Shown: piece after piece, positions 35,248 to 43,266 of the stretch
How positions within the stretch are numbered: position 1 is the stretch's first letter
Layout: each line of letters opens with the position of its first letter
Origin: Baaleninema simplex PCC 7105
GTDB taxonomy: Bacteria; Cyanobacteriota; Cyanobacteriia; Cyanobacteriales; Geitlerinemataceae
Direction: 5' to 3'
Length of the DNA stretch: 43,266 nucleotides
Assembly (NCBI RefSeq): GCF_000332355.1
Contig: NZ_KB235958.1
Location: 160,245 to 203,510 of the forward strand
The notes under the pieces: generated by a model
Seen by the model: only the letters and a program-made list of their open reading frames with translations
The model's database searches: none
What the model was told of the DNA's origin: nothing
Made by a program: the position numbers and the translations under genes

Positions 35248-35880
35248 CTATTCAATTTTTTCGATCAAAAACCAGGTGATGTCATCTTGTGGAAACGTGG
35301 CATCACGATGATACACAAACCCATAATCTACAAGCTTTAACCTGCTAAATTGATCGAGCATCTCACCTGCAAAATCTCGCTTAAATAGTTTACCACTGTG
35401 ACCCCTATAAATTACCTCCATTGGGGCTGGATTGTAATACTCGCACAAAAGTATGTATCGGTTAGTACAGCTATAAATTTTATGATAGACACGATCGAGC
35501 ATATCAGGATTAATATGGATTAAAACTCCTTTTATTAAAACCAAATCAAAAGTTTTATTTGTAGAAAAATTAAAGATAGAACCGTTAAATACATTTTCTC
35601 TTCCGAGCAGAACTTCTAACTGCTTTGCTGCATCCAAATTTATTTCAACTCCGAATTGATGTATATCAGGATAGAGAAGAGCTAAGGCTTGTAAGTTCAT
35701 GCCCACATTTGCACCAAGCTCAAGGCACGAGCTTAATTCTTGAGCCGATCTAAGTGCATGAGCAAAAAATGAAAGGTTAGAAGCTAAGATATGTCTGCTC
35801 GTGTTTCGGGCAATATAATCTGTTCCAAATTTACCAGCCCAAAACTCTTCTTGTTCTGTTTGAAATTTTTTCGAGTTCAT
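35248..35880 (-). CDS. Pseudaminic acid biosynthesis-associated methylase
   Basis: 210 residues, a class I SAM methyltransferase of the TIGR03587-type family found in Pse clusters. EQEEFWAGKFGTDYIARN at the N-terminus is characteristic, SCLELGANVGMNLQAL binds SAM, FGVEINLDAAKQL and LVLIKGVLIHINPD follow, and CEYYNPAPMEVIYRGHSGKLFKRDFAGEM is highly conserved in the family. The methylated position is not known. The start is the ATG at 35878-35880. Confidence 0.92.
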   Translation of the reverse strand: MNSKKFQTEQEEFWAGKFGTDYIARNTSRHILASNLSFFAHALRSAQELSSCLELGANVGMNLQALALLYPDIHQFGVEINLDAAKQLEVLLGRENVFNGSIFNFSTNKTFDLVLIKGVLIHINPDMLDRVYHKIYSCTNRYILLCEYYNPAPMEVIYRGHSGKLFKRDFAGEMLDQFSRLKLVDYGFVYHRDATFPQDDITWFLIEKIE

Positions 35881-35913
35881 GTTTTATCCTGCAATTTTCT
35901 GAATTAGTTTATC

Positions 35914-36123
35914 TCAATAAATAGTTGTATTGTTGGCGCAATATCCACCAGGAGTCACAGCACGGTACACACCCAACCACGCCATAATATCGCTGTGGGG
36001 TTGACCGTGCTGCCGATACCTTAAGGGAGATGCCACGTAAAGGACTCCTTCCACGAGTTCCGCTTTTTTAACGTGAGGCATTCGCTTACTTCCTCCCCGT
36101 TCCGGAATAACCGCAATTTTCAT
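35914..36123 (-). pseudogene. Chimeric remnant: pseF start fused to truncated Uma2
   Basis: 69 codons from the ATG at 36121-36123. The first 14 residues, MKIAVIPERGGSKR, are the nucleotide-binding start of a PseF-type cytidylyltransferase. The next residues, MPHVKKAELVEGVLYVASP to AVTPGG, match the N-terminal part of the Uma2 protein encoded at 39802-40452 (MPYVKKAELVEGVVYVASP). The Uma2 part ends at a TGA at 35914-35916, before any of the nuclease residues. Neither protein can be functional. The position right after pseC is where pseF stands in the usual B-C-F-G-H-I order. The fusion therefore records the loss of pseF by a deletion or by insertion of a Uma2 gene. Confidence 0.85.
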
Positions 36124-36179
36124 AAAGCTTCTTAACCGTAACATGATATGCAAGACTTTAATTGAACGTATCTCCTTGA

Positions 36180-36776
36180 TTAGCTAGACAACTCTCCAAT
36201 AAAATCATTCACCGCATCATACTGATCGTGATACAAAATATACTTTATCAACAGATCTAAATCTAAATCCGGCAACAGACCGCTCCTCTCCACCCGACGA
36301 TACTCCCCTTGCCAAGAATAGACTGTCAACAAACCATCCTCCCAAAACCAAACCTCTTGAATCCCAAGCCTGCCATAGATTTCCAGCGAATCAATTCCAC
36401 CACTGGACATCACCACCTCGATCGCTAGATCGGGAATCGCCTTTCTACTGCCAAAACTATAGGACTCATCAGGTTCCTTTTGAACCCCAATCCCCTCATC
36501 TCCCAACGTCGCACTGCCTTGACTATAAAAGCGAATTCCTTGACTTCTCAAATAGGCTTCCAATAACAAGCTAATCGTCCGTTTATAATACTCATGCTCG
36601 TCCCCCAAAATCACAATTTGTAAAACTCCATCCAAATAGACTAATCTGACCCCAGCAATGGGAGCAAACGACGACTCCAAACTCTTAAACTGTTGCCAGG
36701 TAATGCCAGACAGAACTAAAGATTCTTCGCGACTTTCAACAAAGTCTTGCTGTTGTCCTCCTCGTTGAATCCTCAT
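36180..36776 (-). CDS. Uma2-family endonuclease-like protein
   Basis: 198 residues. The core is diverged: RKAIPDLAIEVVMSSGGIDSLEIYGRLGIQEVWFWEDG, where PD and the Glu of IEV are close together as in part of the family. Its ATG (36774-36776) overlaps the pseC stop by four bases, so it is translated with the Pse genes. A reason for such coupling is unknown. Confidence 0.85.
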   Translation of the reverse strand: MRIQRGGQQQDFVESREESLVLSGITWQQFKSLESSFAPIAGVRLVYLDGVLQIVILGDEHEYYKRTISLLLEAYLRSQGIRFYSQGSATLGDEGIGVQKEPDESYSFGSRKAIPDLAIEVVMSSGGIDSLEIYGRLGIQEVWFWEDGLLTVYSWQGEYRRVERSGLLPDLDLDLLIKYILYHDQYDAVNDFIGELSS

Positions 36777-37939
36777 CCCAGAACCTCCCGCAGCGTATCG
36801 ACTACCCTATCCTGAGCGGATTCGGTCAACCCATAATATAACGGTAAACTAATCGCCTCTCGATAATAGCGCTCTGCCTCCGGAAAATCTCCCCATTGAA
36901 ACCCGAGTTTTTGGTAATACGGCTGAGTATGGACGGGGATATAATGTAAATTTACCCCAATTCCCGCGCCTCGCAACGCCTCAAACACTTCCCGATGGGT
37001 TTTCTCAATTTTCTCTCGGTTTAAGCGAACGACGTACAAGTGCCAACTCGATGCAGTATCTGAATGTTGTGCGGGTAACGTGACGGGCAACCCTTGCAGT
37101 AACTCGTCATACCGACACGCCAAAAATCGACGACGGGACACAAACTCATCGAGACGCTGCATCTGACTCGCTCCCAACGCCGCTTGAATGTCCGTCATGC
37201 GATAGTTCAATCCCAACTCTAACTGTTGGTAATACCACGAACCATGAGGCGCTTCGGTCATGAAGTCAGGATTGCGCGTGATGCCGTGGGTTCTCAGCCG
37301 AACGAGCCGTTCGTACAAATCCTCTCGATTCGTCACCACCATTCCGCCTTCCCCCGTGGTGATAATCTTCACAGGATGAAAGCTGAACACTGCCAGATCG
37401 GAATACGCACAAGATCCGACGGGCTTACCTTTATACTGCGCTCCGATCGCGTGCGAGGCATCCTCAAGCACCGTAAACCCATAACGTCGCGCCAGCGGTT
37501 CGATACGTTCCATCTCGCAGGATTGCCCCGCCAGATGCACGGGAACTACCACCTTGGGAAGTTTCCCTTCCCGTTCGGCGCGATCGAGCTTCTGTTCCAA
37601 TACCTCAATACTGAGGTTATAAGTCCGAGGATTGATATCGACAAAATCGACATCTGCACCACAATACAACCCACAGTTTGCCGAAGCCACAAAGGTATTC
37701 GGCGAAGTCCAGAGAATATCCCCTTTTCCCAATCCGGCAGCTAAACAGGCAATGTGTAAAGCGGCGGTAGCACTCGTCACGGCTACAGCATATTTCGCGC
37801 TGCAATACTCCGCAACCGCTTTTTCAAAGCGTTGAATTGCCGGCCCTTGGGTAATCCAGTCCGATCTCAACACTTCAACCACAGCATCGATATCCTGCTG
37901 CGAAATATCCTGACGACCGTAGGGGATATACTCTGCCAT
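36773..37939 (-). CDS. pseC: UDP-4-amino-4,6-dideoxy-N-acetyl-L-altrosamine transaminase
   Basis: 388 residues, a PLP enzyme of the DegT/DnrJ/EryC1 family and the second step of pseudaminic acid synthesis. It transfers an amino group from glutamate to C-4 of the 4-keto sugar. IPYGRQDISQQDIDAVVEVL is the PseC-type start. SPNTFVASANCGLYCGADVDFVD, VLEDASHAIGA (cofactor Asp) and FSFHPVKIITTGEGGM with the Schiff-base Lys191 are all present, and GLNYRMTDIQAALG follows. It lies four bases after pseB. Start is the ATG at 37937-37939. Confidence 0.95.
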   Translation of the reverse strand: MAEYIPYGRQDISQQDIDAVVEVLRSDWITQGPAIQRFEKAVAEYCSAKYAVAVTSATAALHIACLAAGLGKGDILWTSPNTFVASANCGLYCGADVDFVDINPRTYNLSIEVLEQKLDRAEREGKLPKVVVPVHLAGQSCEMERIEPLARRYGFTVLEDASHAIGAQYKGKPVGSCAYSDLAVFSFHPVKIITTGEGGMVVTNREDLYERLVRLRTHGITRNPDFMTEAPHGSWYYQQLELGLNYRMTDIQAALGASQMQRLDEFVSRRRFLACRYDELLQGLPVTLPAQHSDTASSWHLYVVRLNREKIEKTHREVFEALRGAGIGVNLHYIPVHTQPYYQKLGFQWGDFPEAERYYREAISLPLYYGLTESAQDRVVDTLREVLG

Positions 37940-37943
37940 AAAC

Positions 37944-39203
<1,260 letters not shown>

Positions 39204-39770
39204 CTAAATCACCAACCAATCGAATATCTGTTTTGCCGACACGCTCAGATTGTCCAGACCCTCCCACACCGGTAAAGGTTCCACCCCCGATCGCACCTGC
39301 GGCAAGCTATCCGGTTGGAATACTACCACCGACTCGTCTTGAGGGTCAATCAACCATCCTAATTGCGTCCCGGCATTCAAGCAATAGAGAATTTTCTCAA
39401 TGACCTGGTTCGCCGACTGCTCCGGCGACAGAATCTCGATAACCCAATCCGGATGACAGTCGAAGCGATTGGCAATTCTCCCCCGTTCCGTCCGGGGAAT
39501 CCGACTCCAAACAAACACGGCGATATCAGGAACGATCGATCGTCCCGAAAACGTACACCGCAGTTCCGTAAACGCATGAGCCAACTTCCCCGGAACCGCC
39601 ACCTCGTTAATCGCCGTCCCCAGGCGAATCTGTAACGTGCTATGTTCCCCTTGCGGCATGGGTTTTTGCCGAACGCTCCCCTCCACATATTCACAAGCCG
39701 GTTGAGTCTCGGGATAAGCCAAGAACTCCTCAAGAGTAAGTTGACCCATCAAGGGAGGAACCGCAACCAT
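39204..39770 (-). CDS. Uma2-family endonuclease-like protein
   Basis: 188 residues from the ATG at 39768-39770, which has an ideal GGAGGTG Shine-Dalgarno just upstream; the longer frame to 39791 is therefore rejected. Core: IVPDIAVFVWSRIP and WVIEILSPEQSANQVIEKILYCLNAGTQLGWLIDPQDESVVVF, with Asp, Glu and Lys in the expected spacing. Function beyond fold unknown. Confidence 0.88.
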   Translation of the reverse strand: MVAVPPLMGQLTLEEFLAYPETQPACEYVEGSVRQKPMPQGEHSTLQIRLGTAINEVAVPGKLAHAFTELRCTFSGRSIVPDIAVFVWSRIPRTERGRIANRFDCHPDWVIEILSPEQSANQVIEKILYCLNAGTQLGWLIDPQDESVVVFQPDSLPQVRSGVEPLPVWEGLDNLSVSAKQIFDWLVI

Positions 39771-39801
39771 AAAACACCTCCAAACCGTCAAATTACAACC
39801 C

Positions 39802-40452
39802 TCACGACCCCAACCCCGTCTGCAACCGCGCCAACACCTGCCCCATCTCCCCCGCCAGCAGCGCCTTCACGTCCAACGCCAACCCCAGAAAAAACGGACT
39901 GCTCAAACACCCCGCCGCGTCCGGTTCCTGCTGGCGATATTCCCCCTCCTCCAGCACGTACCAGCGAAACTCCTCTTCCAGAACCACCCAAACCAGATAT
40001 TCCCGAACCCCATTGCGACGATAAGCCCGTAACTTATCGTGGAGGTCGTAAGATGCCGTACTCGCCGCAATCTCCACAATCAACTCCGGCGCACCTTCAA
40101 GATAATCGTCCTCGCTAATCCGCGACTGTCCCCCCGCCGACGCATCAAGGCGCAAAAGAGCATCCGGTTGAACTTCATTTTTCGAGTCTAGGCGAACTGT
40201 CGCGTTATCTCCAAGCGTTACACTTGGCGCGATCGCTTCGTACACTCCCAACCAAGTTATAACTCGAGCATGAGGGTTCGCGTGTTTTCCCATCCTCACC
40301 GGAGATGCCACATAAACGACTCCTTCCACTAGCTCGGCTTTCTTAACATAAGGCATTCCGTGGTAGCGTTTCTCAAATTCAACCCGAGACAGACGGTCTC
40401 CACTTTCCAAAATTGGCACGAGTTTCGACGCCACCTGTTTTCCTCGACTCAC
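39802..40452 (-). CDS. Uma2-family endonuclease-like protein
   Basis: 216 residues from a GTG at 40450-40452 with GGGGAGG seven bases before. KKAELVEGVVYVASPVRMGKHANPH, EVQPDALLRLD and LIVEIAASTASYDLHDKLRAYRRNGVREYLVW show the full Uma2 core. It is the intact relative of the fragment found in the pse operon at 35914-36080. Confidence 0.88.
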   Translation of the reverse strand: MSRGKQVASKLVPILESGDRLSRVEFEKRYHGMPYVKKAELVEGVVYVASPVRMGKHANPHARVITWLGVYEAIAPSVTLGDNATVRLDSKNEVQPDALLRLDASAGGQSRISEDDYLEGAPELIVEIAASTASYDLHDKLRAYRRNGVREYLVWVVLEEEFRWYVLEEGEYRQQEPDAAGCLSSPFFLGLALDVKALLAGEMGQVLARLQTGLGS

Positions 40453-40482
40453 GACAAAACCTCCCCTCGTTCTCAAATCGGT

Positions 40483-41328
40483 CTAGACAGACTGCTGCTG
40501 CAACCAAACCTGAAAATCCGCCATTCCCGTAAAATCCAACAGCGCATCCGCCAAGGCTTCCCGCTGCGTTCGAGAAAGCGATTTCACCTGTTGTTGCTGC
40601 TGGGGGGACAGTTCCCCACAACGGCGGCTTAACTGTCGCAGCAGTATCTCCAGTTCGCCTTGGTCGAGACCTTCCTGGCGACCTTCGGCGAACACATCCT
40701 TGTAAAACTGGGTGTCCTGAAGTCTGACGTTCGTGATATCCAACATCTCCCGTATCTGCTCCAAACTCAACTTTGGAAACTTACTCACCAGTATACTTTC
40801 GAGCAAATCTAAGCGTCGCTGAAATGCCGCTTCACTCGCTTCTCGACTTAACAGACGACGGGCACTTTCGGCCGCTTCTTCTGGCGAAACCACCAATAAC
40901 CGCAACAGTTCTAAATTGGGACTCAAGTCCGTCAATGGGATTAAATCTTCGAGATAGAACCGTTCCACTTGGCTGTCTAACAGGCTGCGATAGGGCGTTT
41001 CAACGCCAAAATCCAAGGTACGACGGGGAAACAGCAACAATCCCCGCCAAGGTCGCGTCACCTCGTACTGTTCCAAATACAGGAAAATTTCCCCGAAAAA
41101 GCGTCGATAAAACCCGTTGTCGCTCTGCATCTGGGCTTCGAGGAATACCAGGGGGAGGTTGAGGTCGTCGCCGATAGGAGTCAGTAAGCCATCGAGTCGC
41201 CGTTCCCGTTCTTTGAGGACGGGGGCGCTATACTCGAACTCGCAATCTGGCGGAATTCCGGGGACGAGTTCGGCGATGAGTTCCGGTTGTCGCAGGAAAA
41301 TGCGGTAGAAAATCTTGTCGGTTTTCAT
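40483..41328 (-). CDS. Rpn-family PD-(D/E)XK nuclease (DUF2887/DUF4351-type)
   Basis: 281 residues from the ATG at 41326-41328; the longer frame to 41400 runs into a dispersed repeat and is rejected. MKTDKIFYRIFLRQPELIAELV is the characteristic start. RRLDGLLTPIGDDLNLPLVFLEAQMQSDNGFYRRFFGEI contains the Asp and Glu-x-Gln of the Rpn nuclease core. The C-terminal about 60 residues (LLRQLSRRCGELSPQQQQQV) match the DUF4351-type tail of cyanobacterial members. Rpn proteins are DNA-degrading, recombination-promoting nucleases in E. coli. Confidence 0.9.
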   Translation of the reverse strand: MKTDKIFYRIFLRQPELIAELVPGIPPDCEFEYSAPVLKERERRLDGLLTPIGDDLNLPLVFLEAQMQSDNGFYRRFFGEIFLYLEQYEVTRPWRGLLLFPRRTLDFGVETPYRSLLDSQVERFYLEDLIPLTDLSPNLELLRLLVVSPEEAAESARRLLSREASEAAFQRRLDLLESILVSKFPKLSLEQIREMLDITNVRLQDTQFYKDVFAEGRQEGLDQGELEILLRQLSRRCGELSPQQQQQVKSLSRTQREALADALLDFTGMADFQVWLQQQSV

Positions 41329-41337
41329 AGCGATATA

Positions 41338-41406
41338 CGTTGGCGGTGCGTGACGATGTATCGGTTTCAGGTTCGACCCCCGAGTTTTCAAGTCACGCAC
41401 CCTACG
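41338..41406 (-). repeat. Dispersed palindromic repeat, copy 3 (inverted)
   Basis: GTTGGCGGTGCGTGACG at the start and GTCACGCACCCTACG at the end are the ends of the 3899 and 5691 copies in opposite orientation. The inner ~35 bases are unrelated. The three copies thus share outer arms but not the centre. Confidence 0.7.
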
Positions 41407-41499
41407 TCACTGTAATAACAAGACGATCGACCCTCAAATTCCCCCCTTTCCAACCGCCTACAATACAAACATCGCCCCAAACTACCAGGAGGCCATCCC

Positions 41500-42090
41500 A
41501 TGCACTCCACCCTCACCTTGGAACTGCCCATCTCCACCGTTCTCCAGGTCACTCAGGAACAATTTGAAGCCCTCGCCGCGGCCAATCGCGACTTACGCTT
41601 AGAACGTACCGCCAAAGGAGAATTGATTGTCATGCCCCCTGCTGGCGGCGAATCCGGTCGACGAAACTTCAGCTTGACCGCCCAACTTGGCATTTGGGTC
41701 GAAACTCATCCAGACCTCGGTGAAGGGTTCGACTCTTCTACTGGATTTATCCTCCCCAACGGTGCCATCCGTTCCCCGGATGCGGCTTGGGTCAGTCGCT
41801 CTCGCTGGGACGCCCTCACCCCGGAACAACGTCGCGGTTTTCCGCCGCTGTGTCCGGATTTTGTTATCGAACTGCGATCGCCCTCCGATAACCTGCCGCC
41901 GCTACAAGCTAAGATGCGGGAATATCGCGACCACGGGACGGGACTGGGTTGGTTCATCGACCCCCAACGGCAACAGGTGGAAATCTATCGTGACGGAAGA
42001 GAAGTCGAGGTGTTAGACCGTCCGATGGAACTGTCGGGGGAGTCAGTTTTACCGGGGTTTCGTTTGAATTTGCAGCGAATTTGGCGATAA
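41500..42090 (+). CDS. Uma2-family endonuclease-like protein (tandem paralogue 1)
   Basis: 196 residues. IRSPDAAWVSRSRWD and FVIELRSPSDNLPPLQAKMREYRDHGTGLGWFIDP are the Uma2 core with Asp, Glu and Lys. CCAGGAGG precedes the ATG by a suitable distance. Close paralogue of the next gene. Confidence 0.92.
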   Translation: MHSTLTLELPISTVLQVTQEQFEALAAANRDLRLERTAKGELIVMPPAGGESGRRNFSLTAQLGIWVETHPDLGEGFDSSTGFILPNGAIRSPDAAWVSRSRWDALTPEQRRGFPPLCPDFVIELRSPSDNLPPLQAKMREYRDHGTGLGWFIDPQRQQVEIYRDGREVEVLDRPMELSGESVLPGFRLNLQRIWR

Positions 42091-42208
42091 ACCAGCAATT
42101 TTTTGTAGATGGATTTCATTTTAAAACACAGCCCAAAAAGACAGATGCGAAAAATACTGTAGAACCTACAATACAAACATCGTCGCCAACTCCCCCCGAG
42201 GCCATCCC

Positions 42209-42802
42209 ATGCACGCCACCCTCACTCTAGAACTGCCCACCTCCACCGTTCTCCAAGTCACTCAGGAACAATTTGAAGCCCTGGCTGCGGCCAACCGCGA
42301 CTTACGCTTAGAACGTACCGCCAAAGGAGAATTGATGGTCATGCCCCCTGCTGGTGGCGAATCTAGCCAAAAAAATAGCAGCCTCACTGGACAACTTTAC
42401 GCTTGGTTTGAAACCCGTGACAACTTAGGCGTGGTTTTCGACTCCTCTGGGGGATTTATCCTCCCCAACGGTGCCATCCGTTCCCCGGATGCGGCTTGGG
42501 TCAGTCGCTCTCGCTGGGACGCCCTCACCTCGGAACAGCGTCGCGGTTTTCCGCCGCTGTGTCCGGATTTTGTTATCGAACTGCGATCGCCCTCCGATAA
42601 CCTGCCGCCGCTACAAGCTAAGATGCAGGAATATCTCGACAACGGCACTCAACTGGGTTGGCTCATCAACCCCCAACAGCAACAGGTGGAAGTCTATCGT
42701 GACGGACGAGAAGTCGAAGTGTTAGACCGTCCTCTGGAACTGTCGGGAGAGTCAGTTTTACCGGAGTTTCGGTTGAATTTGCAGCGGATTTGGTCGCCCT
42801 AG
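42209..42802 (+). CDS. Uma2-family endonuclease-like protein (tandem paralogue 2)
   Basis: 197 residues. Nearly identical to 41500-42090 over residues 1-52 and 82-195, with differences clustered in residues 53-80 (SQKNSSLTGQLYAWFETRDN in place of GRRNFSLTAQLGIWVETHPD). The upstream ACAATACAAACATCG block is also shared, so promoter and gene were duplicated together. GWLINPQ replaces GWFIDPQ. Confidence 0.92.
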   Translation: MHATLTLELPTSTVLQVTQEQFEALAAANRDLRLERTAKGELMVMPPAGGESSQKNSSLTGQLYAWFETRDNLGVVFDSSGGFILPNGAIRSPDAAWVSRSRWDALTSEQRRGFPPLCPDFVIELRSPSDNLPPLQAKMQEYLDNGTQLGWLINPQQQQVEVYRDGREVEVLDRPLELSGESVLPEFRLNLQRIWSP

Positions 42803-42865
42803 AAACTGTCAACGACCCAAATCTCTGGAAGATATCGGGGATTTTCAACCAAACTCAACCGATAA

Positions 42866-43047
42866 TGTCACTCATCACCGCCCCGGCCAAAGGATTGTCA
42901 AAACTGCTATGTCGGAACAACCAATTGATAAGTAACGGTTCGATACTAAACTCATCAGCGCCCACTTTTCCTTCAATAAATAGAAATAAAACGTCCATTT
43001 GCAGCTTCACCTCATTGTTCTCAAAGTCTTGAAAATAGATAGAAGGT
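42866..43047 (-). pseudogene. Possible gene fragment cut by the IS5-like element
   Basis: The minus strand has an open stretch without a start that reads I-P-S-I-Y-F-Q-D-F-E-N-N-E-V, then MDVLFLFIEGKVGADEFSIE, then PLLINWLFRHSS, ending in TGA at about 42866. The amphipathic pattern with a GxVGADEF-type turn resembles small colicin-immunity-type proteins, but that is a weak impression. It starts at a stop codon about 17 bases from the transposase end, as if truncated by the insertion. Confidence 0.3.
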
Positions 43048-43063
43048 ATCTATAAAGAAAAAA

Positions 43064-43266
43064 TTAAGAGGTGAGGCGTTTGAGCATCAGAGCTGTCATG
43101 GCTTGATATACAAAGCACTCACTCATCTGAGGAAGACGCTCGTAATCCTTACTCAAACGTCGGTGCTTTCCTAACCAAGCTAAGGTGCGTTCGACGACCC
43201 AGCGTCTTGGCAAAACGACAAAACCCGGTTCAGTCCGTTCGACGACCTCCAACTCCAAGTCACAGC
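43064..43266 (-). CDS. IS5-family transposase, C-terminal part (runs off right edge)
   Basis: About 67 residues visible. [30 protein letters not shown] is the conserved C-terminal signature of IS5 (IS1031/IS427-type) transposases with the final catalytic Glu in VVERT. It ends with LMLKRL near the stop at 43064. The N-terminus lies outside the window. The element's end should lie between the stop and about 43045, but no inverted repeat can be tested. Confidence 0.9.
   Translation of the reverse strand, partial: CDLELEVVERTEPGFVVLPRRWVVERTLAWLGKHRRLSKDYERLPQMSECFVYQAMTALMLKRLTS

Noticed and set aside
42790-43032. 80-codon plus-strand frame after the second tandem Uma2
   Set aside because: The minus strand of the same stretch is more protein-like; no ribosome site or recognisable motif.

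Overview
The window comes from a cyanobacterium, probably a filamentous non-heterocystous one. The palindrome GCGATCGC (HIP1) and its core CGATCG occur throughout, and the gene content is typical of cyanobacteria: a COP23-type protein, many Uma2 genes, a CheB/CheR/PAS histidine kinase and a SPINDLY/OGT-type glycosyltransferase. I cannot name the species from sequence alone.

Layout. Positions 1-210 hold the end of an IS701-like insertion sequence that has decapitated a CopB-type (CPH) copper ATPase (211-1293). A Met-rich secreted protein follows (1542-1937). From 2000 to 8000 there are housekeeping and accessory genes: an ArnT/GT39-like membrane glycosyltransferase, leucyl aminopeptidase (pepA), a COP23-like secreted protein, and a retropepsin-like protease next to rimK. 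A 1589-residue CheB-CheR-PAS-histidine kinase occupies 8862-13631 and ends at two strong hairpins.

From 38933 down to 13777 almost everything is on the minus strand and forms a nonulosonic (pseudaminic) acid and surface-glycan island. In transcription order it holds pseB, pseC, a Uma2 gene, a 14-codon pseF remnant fused to a Uma2 fragment, a Pse-associated methylase, a second NeuB-family synthase overlapping a CMP-sugar synthetase, an IS630 element, Uma2, a PIG-L deacetylase and Uma2. It continues with a PseG-GNAT-formyltransferase fusion carrying an 11-C tract, a GNAT, a pseI remnant, a PD-(D/E)XK-like gene, pseI, a sulfotransferase and a KpsC-like protein. It ends with a GT-methyltransferase-methyltransferase fusion, an epimerase and a 1553-residue double glycosyltransferase with five copies of a ~130-residue repeat. 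Read together, the island makes CMP-pseudaminic acid (N-acetyl or N-formyl), can methylate and sulfate, and adds sugars to a surface glycan or protein. Cyanobacteria have no flagella, so the acceptor would be pili, a surface-layer protein or an exopolysaccharide.

From 39204 to the right edge lies an accessory zone of Uma2 and Rpn-family nuclease-like genes, a tandem Uma2 duplication, and the 3' end of an IS5-like transposase running off the window.

The strongest points for follow-up are: the poly-C tract exactly between the acetyl- and formyltransferase parts of the Pse fusion (possible phase-variable sugar formylation); the remnants of pseF and pseI showing how the operon was rebuilt around nuclease-like genes; and the repeat-rich double glycosyltransferase with a base-composition break at its domain junction.
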